Source: Cheilinus undulatus
Taxonomy: Eukaryota; Chordata; Actinopteri; Labriformes; Labridae
Length of the DNA: 64,000 bases
NCBI RefSeq assembly: GCF_018320785.1
Contig: NC_054873.1
Span: 22,968,196-23,032,195 of the forward strand
Reading direction: 5' to 3'
The first letter of the stretch is position 1. Every line of letters starts with the position of its first letter. Below are positions 43,145 through 55,050 of this stretch, one piece after another. The notes under the pieces are model-generated. The model searched no databases and was not told the DNA's origin. It saw only the letters and a program-made list of their open reading frames with translations. The position numbers and the translations under genes were made by a program.

Positions 43145-46100
43145 TCAGTTTGATTTGCTCTTCTTTGAACGGAAACGCCTCTTCCTTTGCTTGTAAAGAT
43201 GACGGAAGTTGATAAAAAGCCCTAAGAGAGGATGGGGGAGGGGATAATTAAAGGTTAATATTGGAGCAACATTAACATTAGAAAATCAACATTTAAAACA
43301 AGCCTTTCAACTGGAAACATACCCAGAAACATGAGAACAAGATAGACTCGTAGGAAGAACGAGAAGCTTATCGATGTACTGATGGCTTCTGGTAAAGGCA
43401 TGCTGAAGAGTTTGGTCTCATCAAAGATGGAGATGGATTGTATTACAGCAACAGCTGCATAAGATTGAGATTAAGTTAAGCAATGTAAGTTGAGAGTAAG
43501 TAATAATTTTAGGAGAAGTAAATAAGCTCACCTTCAGCTAAAACACCTAATGGGTAGAGTGGGATCCAGACTGTGTATCGCAGCCATGTGAGGGTTTTCC
43601 ACTCCGTATTGCAACAGCCTAGCATATAGAAGGGATACCTGAAATTGTAGGCATGGCGTAAACAGTGCAGAAATTACTGCAGGTTCAGTTGACACAAGGC
43701 AGAATCTTCTGAGTCCAGCATTACGGAGTGTCACATAAATGGCAGCTGTTTCGCTGATTCATGTAACACCAACTGAAACCCCAGCATGGTAAACTTTTTT
43801 TAAGTCAGGCTGACAAACTGACACAAGGATGTGATTAACAATGCTTTTCATGCAAATATTAGGGGCCTTATATGCCATACAAACAGCAACTTTTTTCAAA
43901 AATATTAATGTTCTATTTGATTTTTTTTCTATACAATATTAAAAAAGATGACCTATTCATCACAATGTCCTAAAACAGCATGATGCCTTCAAAGGCATAA
44001 TACATCTTCACTACATGACTGTTAACCATGAGGACTGACTAAATAGATATACACTTACCTAAAAATCTCAATGGTACTCCACAGATAGAAAACGAAGAAC
44101 ACCACTGGCTTGTTATGCATTTCCTCCAAACTACCAAAAATGATAAAGAGGATAAAGTTCCTTCCAACCACCTTTTAAAGGAAAAAAACACAGATAACGA
44201 TGAAATGAAATGTATTGCCTTCTGTTAGATGTGTATTTTAATGGTGCTGAGCAGTAGCTGTGACAGACCCCACCCTTGCAAATACCTGTATCAGAGTTGG
44301 AATAACACCGGTCCGGACCACTCCAAAAGCTGCATTTAAGACCTCTACTGCTGCCAGGCTCTGGCAGAAGAACATTACATCCGATATGGTGTGGAATGTG
44401 TCATAAAGGGAATCTGAAATGGAGGTAGTGTTAGGATGAACAGAAATACAAATGGATGAATAAGGAGAAACTTAAGCTTCAGTGGTGTACATCCTCACCT
44501 TTGCCAAAAATAAACAGCCGCACAGTCATGTTGACAAAAATCCAAGAAAAACCGAGGAACTGGACAAGGTTGTATACGAACAAGAATCCTGTTTTAAGGC
44601 TGACAAATCCTGAAACATTTTAGAGAAAAAATATTGAGGCAATAGATGCAAACAGCCTTCTTGAACAAAGATGTATCAAATATGTTTCCAAACAAGAAAC
44701 CCCTACAAAATCCCACCCAAACTCTTGAGATGTACGCTTGCTTTTGGGTAGATTTGGCCTTACCTTCATCTGTATGTTTTGAAGCCTTCAGCCTCTTCCT
44801 TTTCTCCTCCTTTTAAAGAAGAAACACAAAAATGAATTTTGTTTTGCAGTTTTTGCTGTTCAAATACATTTTGAAACCTGACACCATTGAATAATATTCA
44901 TACTGCTATAGGTAAAAATGCACAGGGTGAAAAATCTCACCCTTTCACGGATCTCGTTCTCAGCATCTGATTCGTCCAGCCAGCGGTCAAAATCAGGTGC
45001 CAGGAAGACTGGTTTGCGCTCCTGCTCTATCAGTCTTTCCCACCAGCCTCGCTGCTCTTTTCTCACTGTAATATTCACCTGCCTCTGAGTGGACTTGTGG
45101 CTCACCTGGTTCAATTAATTAACAGCAATGCATGAAAAAGAGAGGGGCTACTGAGATGATCCAAGATTGTTTTTAAAAAAGATAAATACCTCTGGTTTTA
45201 CTGATGAAAGAAACTCCAAGCTGAACTCGTATTCATTTTGTCCTTTTGCACCATGGCCTTGGGCTAAACACAAGAGATACCACAAACATTATCATGAACG
45301 TTGACCTTTATAAACAAATAAATAGTCAAATGATTATAAGACGCTCATCACCTCTGAACTGAAGCACCTTTTCATTTACACATACATCTATATTCTGTAA
45401 AAAGAGACAGATGCAAATGATTAGTTTACTTCCTCTTACAGGGTGAGTCTTCAACATCATATTACTGACCAGTGTATGACTGAACTGACAATACAGCCAC
45501 AAATAAAATATCTAAAGGGGGGAGTTTTAAGAAATTCCAAAAGGCCAAGGCTTACAAAAGTAACTATAATCCATCATAAGTGGTGAATTTGGATAAGCCG
45601 CTAATCATTTCCCTATTTTAAGAGGCAAGAGGAAATGAGTTATTCACACCATCTCCTTCCTAATCAGTTGTGTTCATGTTACTGCTCACTGTCTAATACA
45701 CATTATAGCATCAAACAGCGACATAAAACCAAACTATATGGCTATAATGCCATATTTAGACCCCTTGTTTTTTTTTACATTATATTATCAAACTTTTGCA
45801 GCACAAAGCCCTTCCTGTGATTTAAAGTTGTGGATCAAAGTGAATTACTATGTGTAGTAACACCTTTCTTGCACCTGACCTGTGCGGGCTAATATTGTTA
45901 CAACCAACCCTATCTGCAGCAAGTTATTACCCCTTTTGACTCACATGAAGCACACTTTTTAAGGCAGGGCAGGCCTACTCGTTGTTTATTCAGTGGGCTC
46001 AAACAAGACGCAGTGTGTTACACCATATCAGAAATCTCTCGATTTATCGCCCACTATGCAAAGTGTACAACTACCAGGAGCGTTTCGGTTACCAGAGCCT

Positions 46101-46319
46101 GCGCTCTTATTTGCATTGTTTAATATTAACCCTAAGCGTTATGAAAAAAGGGTCTGTCTTGGTCAGTTATTTATATATTTCCTGATGAAAAGTAGCGGCC
46201 CGGGCAGGTAATGATATCAAGACACACTTATGTTATCTCACCTGAGCGTCTGTCAGCTCCACCCGCAGATAAATTTCTTCATGGCGTTGAGCCCAGTAAA
46301 CCAGTGGCGTTAGAGGCAT
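43145..46319 (-). CDS. hacd3: Very-long-chain 3-hydroxyacyl-CoA dehydratase 3 (PTPLAD1/B-ind1), complete
   Basis: Coding exons on the minus strand: 46319-46242, 45394-45352, 45263-45190, 45105-44941, 44809-44764, 44609-44499, 44413-44286, 44171-44059, 43638-43532, 43454-43323 and 43221-43145. They total 1074 nt (357 aa, against 362 in human), with phases closing. HACD3 is an ER membrane enzyme that dehydrates 3-hydroxyacyl-CoA, the third step of very-long-chain fatty-acid elongation. The N-terminal CS (p23-like) domain starts MPLTPLVYWAQRHEEIYLRV and runs to about residue 90. It is followed by the conserved FLAPDFDRWLDESDAE and a charged helix (EEKRKRLK). The PTPLA domain has about six membrane segments. 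The catalytic pair, Tyr281 and Glu288 in LYPLGVLAEA, is present with the normal spacing of seven. The C-terminus is Lys/Arg-rich (KKSKSN), as expected for ER retention. Unlike in human, where DPP8 adjoins HACD3, it is divergent from ppcdc. Confidence 0.95.
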
Positions 46320-46610
46320 TTTACCGTTTGACAAAGCTTTGGTTAATAAAGTACTAAACAGAGCAGACAATGAATGAAGCCTCCTCCCCTCATGCTAGCT
46401 TCAGGCTTCAACAACTACCCAGAATATTCTGCAACGTGCGCGCTCGCCAGCTCGTCGGCGTCGCGACGGACTCGTGCACGAGCCGTTTGTCGTTGCCATT
46501 TCTAATTGGCTGGTGATAAATGTTTACGGAAGTGAATGCAAGTGAGGTTATAGCCGTTGACAGAAGCACGACACAACTGCTCTTGAACTCTATCGCGGTA
46601 ACATGCTAAT
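46320..46610. promoter_or_regulatory. Divergent promoter shared by hacd3 and ppcdc
   Basis: Only 291 bp separate the two start codons. The middle is CpG-rich (GCGCGCTCGCCAGCTCGTCG, then further CG dinucleotides to about 46490), unlike the AT-rich surroundings. ATTGG (inverted CCAAT box) lies at 46505-46509, and ACGGAAGTG, an ETS/GABPA-like site, at about 46527-46535. No TATA box is apparent. The shape suits a bidirectional housekeeping promoter. Confidence 0.65.
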
Positions 46611-49600
46611 ATGCAGCCAGAGGACAATTTTTTCTGTCTAAAAAGGGATTTGTTGAAACCCAGCGGGACTTTTTGCGTCCTCTTGGGCGTGACAGGAAGC
46701 GTCGCTGCCTTGAAACTGCCTCTATTGGTGTCCCAGCTTCGTCAGCTCCCTGAGGTGAGCTGCCCTGCTGTAGTTTCTTTAAACCGCAGTCTACATTTAA
46801 ACAGCATTTCTTATTTCCATTTCCCCTTTTTATACATCCAAATGTAAGCCCATGCATTACCTCACACTGCTGTTAACCTGCTCAAGCTTTCTGAGCAAAT
46901 GAGCTCACCTTAACCGCAAGATGGAGGTGTGGCATCTTTGATTAAACTACCAAAACGCAGCACTATCATCTTCCTTTAAAATAAGTAATCTGAAAAAGAA
47001 CTAATCTCGAGGACTGTTAATTTAGTTTAGTTCTGTTCATTTCGATTTAAAGCACCGCCCAGCACTAATGGATACGCAGGTGCATCTTAAAAAAATAGTG
47101 TAATGAAAAAGTTCACGTTTTGCTGTGATTTAACTTAAAAACGTTAAACATCCATATTTTCTAGATCATCGCAAACAAAGTGAAATATTTCAAGACCTTT
47201 TTTGTTTGAATCTTAATGGTTACAGTTTACAGGTCATAAAAATCAGCTTTCCCAAAATGCTAGAATGTTACAAAACTTAAGTTTAATTTGATAAAAGATT
47301 TATAATACAGAAAAGTTGACCATCGGAAAATTCTGTCTATCTGTGTACACAGTAGTTGGTCAACACTTCAATTATTGCAACAATGTAACATAATATGGAG
47401 CCAATCAGTCTGTGGCACTGCTGGGTTGTTATGAAGCCCAGGTTGCTTTGATTGCAGGCTTCAGCTTTTCTGTATTGTTAAGTCTGGTGGCTCTCATCTT
47501 CCACTTGACAACACCCAAATGATTCTCTGTAGGGTTCAGGTCAGGCCAGTTGGCTGGTCAATCAAGCACAGTAATACCATGGTCAGAAAACCAGTTTCTA
47601 GTAGTTTTGGCTTCACTGTGAGAAGGTGCCAAATCCTGCTAGAAAAGGAAATCAGTATCTTCATAAGCTTCTCAGCAGATGGGAGCATGAAGTGCTCTAA
47701 AATCTCTTGGTAATGGGCTAACAGTGTTGACTTTGGACTTAAGCACAGTGGACCAACATCAGGACCTGCCAGTGTGTTTTGGCTCTTGATCCACTGACTC
47801 TGGCCTCAGCTAGTTCTCTGTGAAGCTCTCCTTAGTTCTTGAATCTGCTGCTTTGTTTGGCCGTCATCTGGAGGCTGCGTGTGCACCTTTTCTTACTGAA
47901 CTTTTCCCTTCCAGTCAACTTTCCTTAAATATGCTTGGTATTGGTATATGAGGAAATTTGCCCTGTTAAATATTTGCAAAGTGTTTCAGGTTTATAAAGT
48001 GTAATGTGACAGATGTGTCTTAAATATCACTCCAGGTCATATGATCTGAGAAATGTTGTCAGTACTCTTTGCAAAGTGATATTACGCAATTATCCGCCCC
48101 CATTTCTTTGCAGCAGTATGCTGAAGTAGTTTTGGACCAATAGATTGGTTTTGAAGATTTCAGTCTGTTACTTGGCCTTTGAGGGTTTATCTTCTTATTG
48201 CTTAACTTTCTCAGCTCTACACCATAAAAAATAACTTTCTCATGTCCTTTTTTACTTCAGGTGGATGTAAGAGTGGTTACCACAGAACATGCCAAGCACT
48301 TCTATGATTCTGAAGAGATTCCAGTAAAGATCTACAGTGACAAAGACGAGTGGGAGGTAACAAAGAATTTGTATCAAAGGCCATTTGACAATCATTATGG
48401 CAGTCTTAATCAGGGTTCTCAAGTCAAGTACTGCTTCTATTTTTTGGATTGTAAAAGTTTTCTAAAACTGATTTAAAAGAACAGCAGTTATCCAGTTTTG
48501 TATAATCTTTATTGGTGTATTTGACATTTCTGTGCCATAAAAATTGCAAATAATTAGAATGCTACACTGTAGCATTCACTGTAGACTGTAGCAGCTACAG
48601 TCAAAATAAGCTGAGTGAATAATGTGTGGCATGAGTTATTGTGCTGACAGCTTTCCAGTAACTGTTCATGAAAGTGTTGAAACATGAAAACATTTTCAAG
48701 TGCCAGCAAAGATTGAGAAACTGGTCTAGATTCCAGAAAGGAAGTGAGCTTGTCTTTGGATGCGTGCCTTATAACATTTCTTTGTTTTAGCTGTGGACTA
48801 AAAGATCTGACCCTGTGCTGCACATTGAACTACGACGCTGGGCAGACCTACTAGTCATTGCCCCTCTTGATGCCAACACTCTTGGAAAGATAGCAAATGG
48901 CATTTGTGACAATCTGCTGGTGAGGATTATTTATAGATCATCTGAGAATTGTAACAGAAACATGCAATTCTTTTCATGATACACCTGACATTATTTCCAT
49001 GTTGATCATTCTTTGTCATTGGCAGACGTGTGTGGTCAGAGCATGGGATACCAGTCGCCCCCTTCTCTTCTGCCCTGCCATGAACACAGCCATGTGGCAG
49101 CATCCTGTTACCGCCCAGCAGGTATCCAGGCTGACAGAGTTTGGATATGTTGAAATCCCCTGCATTGCTAAGAAGCTAGTGTGTGGAGATGAAGGTACAT
49201 TTTAGTACCAGGAAAAAAGAATAATACATAATTATTTAATAATATTTACTTCTTACTCCCCCTTGAAATCTCAGAGTGTATGATTCATATACAGAGGGGT
49301 TTTTTTCACCACAATAACAATGCGAAGATATATTCAAAGCAAACATGTTTGAGCAATTATAGTATTAAGAACTTCAAAAGAATCCAATCATGCTGCATAA
49401 TAGCCTTTTAAATCTATATCTAAACCAGATTCTAAAGGCTTATTTGTTGTTAAAAGTATTATAATCCAGGCATAGGGCCAGCTGCCTTAGCATAGACATA
49501 AAGTAGAACATTCAACAGATTTATATGAAATGCTCTAATCTATGAGTTGTTGGTTCATAACAGAGAACACAACAGAGCAATCAAGAGATTTGTTAAATGA

Positions 49601-50536
49601 CAAATCCATTCACAGTTGTTTCATTTAAGAACTGAAAGTATGTTTCGGTTTTAAACATTACATGAGGAAGTTAAAGCAGAACATAAACTGTGGTCATGAA
49701 TATTGCTTAGGGGAGAAAACACTGCTGAGCATGTGGTTCTTTAATGATGCAGGTTGCACATTTTCTATTTACTTATTTAACCTCATGAGCCATGGTCTGT
49801 CACATCTTGTGACTTTGTTTGCAGTTTAAAAAAGATCCTGCTCAATGTTTATGCTTCACTGTACAATAGTGATGACTTTTTAATCAAATAATTCATGAGT
49901 CACAGGAAACAAATTTATTTTCTAAAGATCTTGGCATATTTGTCTGAACTATTTTTGTGCTTTCACATACCAGAGTTGATGTGGAACATTTGAGTACAAC
50001 ATTTTTCTCAGACACATCATTCCCCCTTTCTTAAATGATACAGCAAAAAATAAGGGTTACAGAAAACCAGGGCGTAGCTATCTAAGTGATTATTTCTTGA
50101 CTCTTTTAGCAGTGACTCGCCTGTTAGGGCTGTAGACTGACATGTTTATTCTGGAAAGATTTTGTTTTGAATTCGCTGCAGCTGGAAGTGTTTGCCTTCT
50201 CAACTTTATAAGATCAGTACAAGCAACAGCCTTCGTAATTTAAGCACAGATTGAGATACGGATACACTCAGTGTGTTTATCAAATTGCATTTGTGAGTAC
50301 AAGATTGCCAAAAAGTGCCTGAAAAATGTGTCCTTATTGGGCATTTTTCTGTCAAATCAACTGAATTAAAATCAGTTCTTTCATACATGGAGAGTTTGTA
50401 TTACTCTGTATATCTCTGCTTTGTTGCAGGTAAAGGAGCCATGGCAGAGGTGTCCACCATTGTCAGTGTTGTCAAACAGTACCTTCAGAAAGAAGATGAG
50501 TCATCTCAGAATACCAGCACATCACATGACAAATAG
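46611..50536 (+). CDS. ppcdc: Phosphopantothenoylcysteine decarboxylase, complete
   Basis: Coding exons: 46611-46754, 48261-48356, 48791-48919, 49026-49194 and 50430-50536. They total 645 nt (214 aa, against 204 in human), with phases closing. PPCDC is an FMN-dependent enzyme that decarboxylates 4'-phospho-N-pantothenoylcysteine to 4'-phosphopantetheine, the third step from pantothenate to coenzyme A. Flavoprotein-fold landmarks: GVTGSVAALKLPLLV (phosphate/FMN loop, residues 26-40), VVTTEHAKHFY, the catalytic His91 in DPVLHIELRRWAD, APLDANTLGKIANGICDNLL, the substrate-binding PAMN motif (140-143) and the catalytic Cys176 in KKLVCGDEG. An ATG at 46603 is out of frame and would make only a short upstream frame. 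The start at 46611 places the conserved core at the usual distance. Intron 1 holds a Tc1 copy; intron 4 (49195-50429) shows nothing recognisable. Confidence 0.96.
47080..47950 (-). mobile_element. Tc1-like (family 1) remnant in ppcdc intron 1
   Basis: Shares with 37530-38585, in the same orientation, the blocks GGAGCCAATCAGTCTGTG, GGTTCAGGTCAGGCCAGTTG, GAGAAGGTGCCAAATCCTGC and TCTTGATCCACTGACT. The transposase start region is missing, and a stretch in the middle is deleted compared with that copy. The left flank (47080-47320) looks like a diverged long terminal repeat arm of the same family. Confidence 0.7.
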
Positions 50537-50589
50537 GAAATCCCCACACTTGCAAAGCCATAGACATTTATTTTTTAAATTGCTGTAAA

Positions 50590-50641
50590 AATAAACTCAA
50601 CAATCAGTTCAATTTCAATACAGTTGTTTACATTCAATAAA
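50590..50641 (+). terminator. ppcdc polyadenylation signals (two AATAAA)
   Basis: AATAAA at 50590-50595 and 50636-50641, 54 and 100 bases past the ppcdc stop. Either would give a short 3' UTR. Confidence 0.6.
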
Positions 50642-52017
50642 GTGACAGAGGATTATCCCAGGGTAAAACTGCACCTATTATTGTGCTATTATTGCTGTAT
50701 TGGTAATGCTGCCTACACCTGTCTTTCAGTCAATCTAGAAACAGGCAAAGAGGTGGAGCTGAGCCCCGCCTTAAGCCTCATGGCAAACACCTCATCTCAG
50801 TTGATTCAGCCTTGCTTCTTAGTATGGAAATTTATCAACTCCTCTTCACCTTTTGATAATCACAACATATGAGTTATAAAAAAGTCACAAAGTAATGAGC
50901 TATAGAGACCATTTCTGTTTTTGTATCAGGCTGTGATCATGGTTATTTCTGCTGCAAAAATGAACGTTTTAACACAGGACCTAGTGGGGATTGTTTTTGG
51001 CTTTTGCAGACTCAATTGGACCCTTGAGGAGCTGCAGTGTTGTGTGCTTCCACACTGGCTTAATTTTTTAACACTTTTTTACTCATCAATGAGCAAGACA
51101 AAAATCAAATAGGCCTATAGCAGATTTTATTGTTCTCTTATTGTTAGTACACTGCACACATGCAGTTAATTATGACTCCTCCCTTGATAAGTACAGCGTG
51201 GGAGCAGGCTAGCTCATCAGGTTATGCAGCATTTACTGCTACAATACAAAAGGTCCTCTTGAGTTGAGTCTGCTTTGTGTCTGTTAATCATGGCACTATC
51301 TGTGTATTTGCCACAACACATCCCTGATTCACTCTCACAGCCGTTTTCACCTTTTCTTTACCATTGTTAACTATCGTGTTTGGACTGCTCTGGTATTTCT
51401 AAACCTTCATTTATTGGATGTCCTCTGTAAGTTGTTTCTGCACCTGTAATGGGAGGGGAGCATGCACATATTCATCTTTTATTTAGGCTACTACATTTTA
51501 TCTTCAACGTAATCAGATAATACTAATTCATTTTCTGGCTTTTAAACAGCAGTTATTGGAAATAAAAATATATATATATTTGCCAGCTTGTTGGATGAAA
51601 AAAAACAATTAGATGATCTTTTTTAAACTCCTCTGTTGTCTGCTTTGACAGTTTACCCCTGAATCAGAGTATTATGTGTAAAAGTACACTTAGCTTCTTT
51701 TTTCTTTACTGTAAATTAAACTACATTATGGTTGTAACAGTGCCAGCATTTTAAACTTCAGTTCAGTCAGGACCACTTTGTCAAGAAATGCACATGATTT
51801 GCAGTTATAAATATTTCTATATTACCAGAACCTGTGGCTGTTCTGGGATTCCCCTGCCCTTCCACAAGCCTATGTGGAAAGCATCGAGCAGGTACAGCAA
51901 ATGTTCTTTCTCTTCCTATGCTGATAAGGCAAGGAAAGAAGCAAGAAAAACCCAGAGCAGAGCAGGCATCAATGACAACAGAATGACATTGATTTAGTCA
52001 GCAATCTAATGAAGGAG
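50642..52017. other. Intergenic, no recognisable feature
   Basis: AT-rich DNA with no frame showing splice context or family resemblance. A short TATATATATA run lies near 51570. Nothing supports a gene or RNA here. Confidence 0.5.
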
Positions 52018-52205
52018 GAGCTGGGGTGGAAGAGGGTTGCAAAAGAAGCATGCATATTGAGCAGAGGAGCATGGCCAGGCTAGAGCAGTTAAAATAAAAC
52101 ACTCTGAGTGTGGTTAACCGATAGTGTGCTTAGAGCCAAACAGCTGGACATCAGCTGATCTCAATCATTCGGCAGCACTTGACTCCCTGGCCTGCCTGAA
52201 CACGG
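52018..52205. repeat. Dispersed repeat, copy 2 (related to 10800-10945)
   Basis: Contains GGAGCTGGGGTGGAAGAGGG, TTGCAAAAG, CAGCTGATCTCAATCATTCG and GGCCTGCCTGA in the same order as the copy in the last dennd4a intron. Non-coding. Confidence 0.5.
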
Positions 52206-52308
52206 TAAGCTTGATTTCATTAAAAAGTTATAATCAAATGGGATTGATACCTGTTTAATTAAAATGACAAGGGAGGGTAAAAGTCCTGGACTACCATTTT
52301 TTCATTGT

Positions 52309-52433
52309 GTGCTAGTTTAGCTCAGTTGCTAAATCATGTGCCCATTAACAGAGGATTACAGTCCTCCATGCACTGCTCTCTCTCCCTGTGTTGTCTGTAT
52401 CTCCTCAGCTGTTCTGTCAAATAAAAGCAAAAT
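52309..52433 (+). repeat. Degraded tRNA-derived SINE
   Basis: GCTAGTTTAGCTCAGTTGCT has the A-box layout of a tRNA head and is followed by ATCATGTGCCCATTAACAGA and a B-box-like region that is poorly kept. The tail CTCTCTCCCTGTG..., then CAGCTGTTCTGTCAAATAAA AGCAAAA, matches the 3' body typical of common teleost tRNA SINEs. It is short and strongly diverged, so not a working tRNA gene. Confidence 0.55.
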
Positions 52434-53074
52434 CCTCTCTGTCTTTATAGGACACCACATACACTGATGCTTTTTCTCTTACTCAGCAGCTTTTGGTTAA
52501 AATATGACTGAAAATCTGCATTTTTTCTTAAGCTTGGGTACTTGGAAAAGTATCAGTACTAAACTCAGTATAAGTACTAAAAAATTTAACAACGTTTGAA
52601 TACACCACGTCATTCTTGTCACCACTTCTAGGAAGGAAATTAATAAGGAAGTTATGTGTTATTGCGAGCACTATGATAAGACTGAGATTTTATCTACAGT
52701 GTGAAAAATGTGTTTATGATTCTGTTCCACTTGTTTTTCTCCACTTAGCTCTTCAAACTAAATGCTTGGTACCTCTGAATATCTGTGACTGTCTATATAT
52801 TTTCCAGTACAGTTGAAAGAATCATTTGTTTGTTTACTTAACAATGGCAGTATATCGTGTATGAGATAGTCTTGTTGTCAGGCAGATTTCTCTGTGAGTA
52901 CATGAAAGCCCATTGTTTAGGGAAGCTGGAATTTTTCCTGTAAAGAGAAATAAAAATATTGTATGGGTCAATGGTAAAGGTGGCAAAAGCATGAATTATG
53001 AACAGCTTGCAAACATTAGATTTTTAAATTTTCTTGATTTTCTAAATTAAGAAATGCTGTGCTTAATGATGCTG

Positions 53075-53290
53075 TCTTCTGGGTCATTTTTGACCCATTT
53101 TTAAAACATTTTCATTTAACAAATATGGCTCTCTTTGATGTAGTTGCCTAAAAATAACATGGATGGTTCCCTACCACACACTTTACAAATGCCCTACATG
53201 ATCAATCCTTACAGTGAATTCTGGGTGTTTTATAAAAATGTATAGCATTTGTTGTCTTTGCTGGTCAAATATGATCTAGGGATGGGGTGA
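53075..53290. repeat. GGGTCATTTTTGACCC-type inverted motif repeat
   Basis: GGGTCATTTTTGACCC at about 53080 and GGTCAAATATGATC at about 53263 bracket a short AT-rich unit. Related words recur at 53714 (GGGTCAGTTTTGGCC), 54729 (GGGTCTATTTTGACCC) and 55017 (GGGTCAAATTTGACCC). The words resemble ends of piggyBac-type non-autonomous elements of fish, but I could not show matching TTAA borders. Confidence 0.4.
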
Positions 53291-53399
53291 CAGCCAGGCT
53301 ACCCAGGTTTACTTAAAGGGCAAGGCACACAAAAACCTCAAAATACACATGCACATCAGTACAACACAGAGAAAAAAAGAGCACACACCCCCACAACTA

Positions 53400-53610
53400 A
53401 TATATTCACTTGTCACTTTATTAAGTACACCTGTTTAATTGCTAGTTAACACAAATAGCTAATCAGCCAATCACATGGCAGCAACTCAATGCATTTAGAC
53501 ATTAGATGTGGTCAAGAGGACTTCTTGAAGTTCAAACTGAGCATCAGAATGGGAGAAAAGGAATTTAAAACTTTGATAGATGCATGGTTGTTGGTGCCAG
53601 ACAACCAGAT
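53400..53610 (+). mobile_element. Tc1-like 5' fragment (GTACACCTGTTTAATTGC family)
   Basis: Contains CACTTTATTAAGTACACCTG, CTAATCAGCCAATCACATGG, GAAGTTCAAACTGAGCATCA and GCATGGTTGTTGGTGCCAGA, successive blocks of a very common fish Tc1-type transposon just before and at the transposase start. It stops abruptly after the GTTGTTGGTGCCAGAC block. Confidence 0.7.
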
Positions 53611-53964
53611 CACTGATCAATAATACTAAAAAAAGAGTAAAATATTGATTAAGTGTGCTCATAAGAACATAGAATTATGTGAGATGTTTCATATTTGATA
53701 ACAAGACCAACTAGATGGGTCAGTTTTGGCCTTTGGGGACAAGTAGCGTAATATTTGCTGCCAATGAAATAAAGAATTGATATTTTCAAAACAATATTGT
53801 GACGGAACTTTGAAATGGACCTGTTGGTGATAATCCATTTTCAAATGTTCATGTGTTTGTAACAACAATCAATATTTAATGATATTTAATTGTTTCTGCT
53901 AAATTTGACACTAAAAATGCATAATTTCATGTTGCAGGGCATGGAGCTACGTAGACTACATGGA

Positions 53965-54601
53965 CAAGTGCTTCCCAAAGTGTCGGCCCCAGAGCTACTA
54001 CAGGTGGGCTCTGGGATGCCTCTTTCCTCATATAAAATCCATAAACATGATTTTGAAAATTAAAATCAAGTTTTACATGATCATAAAATACTCAATTACA
54101 TGTTAAAATGCTTTTTTATTGTCCAAGCAGTAACAAAACACAGCTAGAAGATTTAAATCAACATTTCTCCCTTTCAACATTTGTGTGATCAACAGGACAG
54201 GTGTCATGGTTTGACTGGTGCTAAATTATCTAGTGACCCTCCATTAAACATTCTACTAATGCCACATAAATGTTATTAAGAAAGAGTTCATGGAGCCACA
54301 ATTTCACATTTTAAGATATTAAAATAAGAAAAGAAAATATAGGCGACTTTGCAGATGCCTATTGAAATCAAATAAATACTGGTGGCTCAGTTTTTGAACT
54401 TAATAACTATGCAAAGAGTTTCTTGTGCTGTTGATATCTTTTAGAACTAGGCATTTGCTTTGAAATCCTCTGTTTATGACATAAGAAAAGGAGGTAAATC
54501 CTTTGAGTCTCATGTTACTGTTGAATGGGGGTTTTGGTGGTCCCCGAAAGATTTTCAGGCTTCAAATTGGGCCACAGTGTAGTGAAGTTTGGGAAAGGTT
54601 G
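53965..54601. mobile_element. hAT-like MITE with TTCCCAAA inverted ends
   Basis: The left end CAAGTGCTTCCCAAAGTG and the right end (reverse complement CAACCTTTCCCAAACTTC) agree in about 12 of 18 bases. Both are followed inward by a GGCCC block. The interior is AT-rich and non-coding. The end sequence is of the type found in Charlie-like hAT elements. The flanking 8 bases do not match, so the borders are approximate. Confidence 0.5.
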
Positions 54602-55050
54602 TCACTGACTTTAAGTTTTAAGAATTTTAAAGTTTGTTAGGATGACTTGGAATATTGTTGGCTTAAAAGTCTGAACACAGAAATAGGTGATAAATTGTAC
54701 AGATGCTTTATAATGAGGCAAACCAAACAGGGTCTATTTTGACCCGCAGGGACAACAAATGTGATTATTTTAGAAAATATTCTTGGTTTAATATTGAACA
54801 TATACCATTCTCCAATCATCTAGTTCTTAACATAACTAGAAAAAAAGATATGTATTTAAATCTTCTAAAATAGGAATAACCTCATGTGAATGAGGCCATA
54901 AATTTAAGAAAAAGTGTAAACTTGTGTGAACAAGATGAAATGTGTTGTAGAAACATATGTAAAACAGAAATAGCAGACACTATGCTATCATACTTTAAAA
55001 ACAGTGAAACCAGGGTGGGTCAAATTTGACCCACAAGGAAAACATAGTCC

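Noticed and set aside
52309-52433. Possible tRNA gene
   Set aside because: Only the A-box-like head resembles a tRNA; the cloverleaf cannot be completed and the SINE tail follows.
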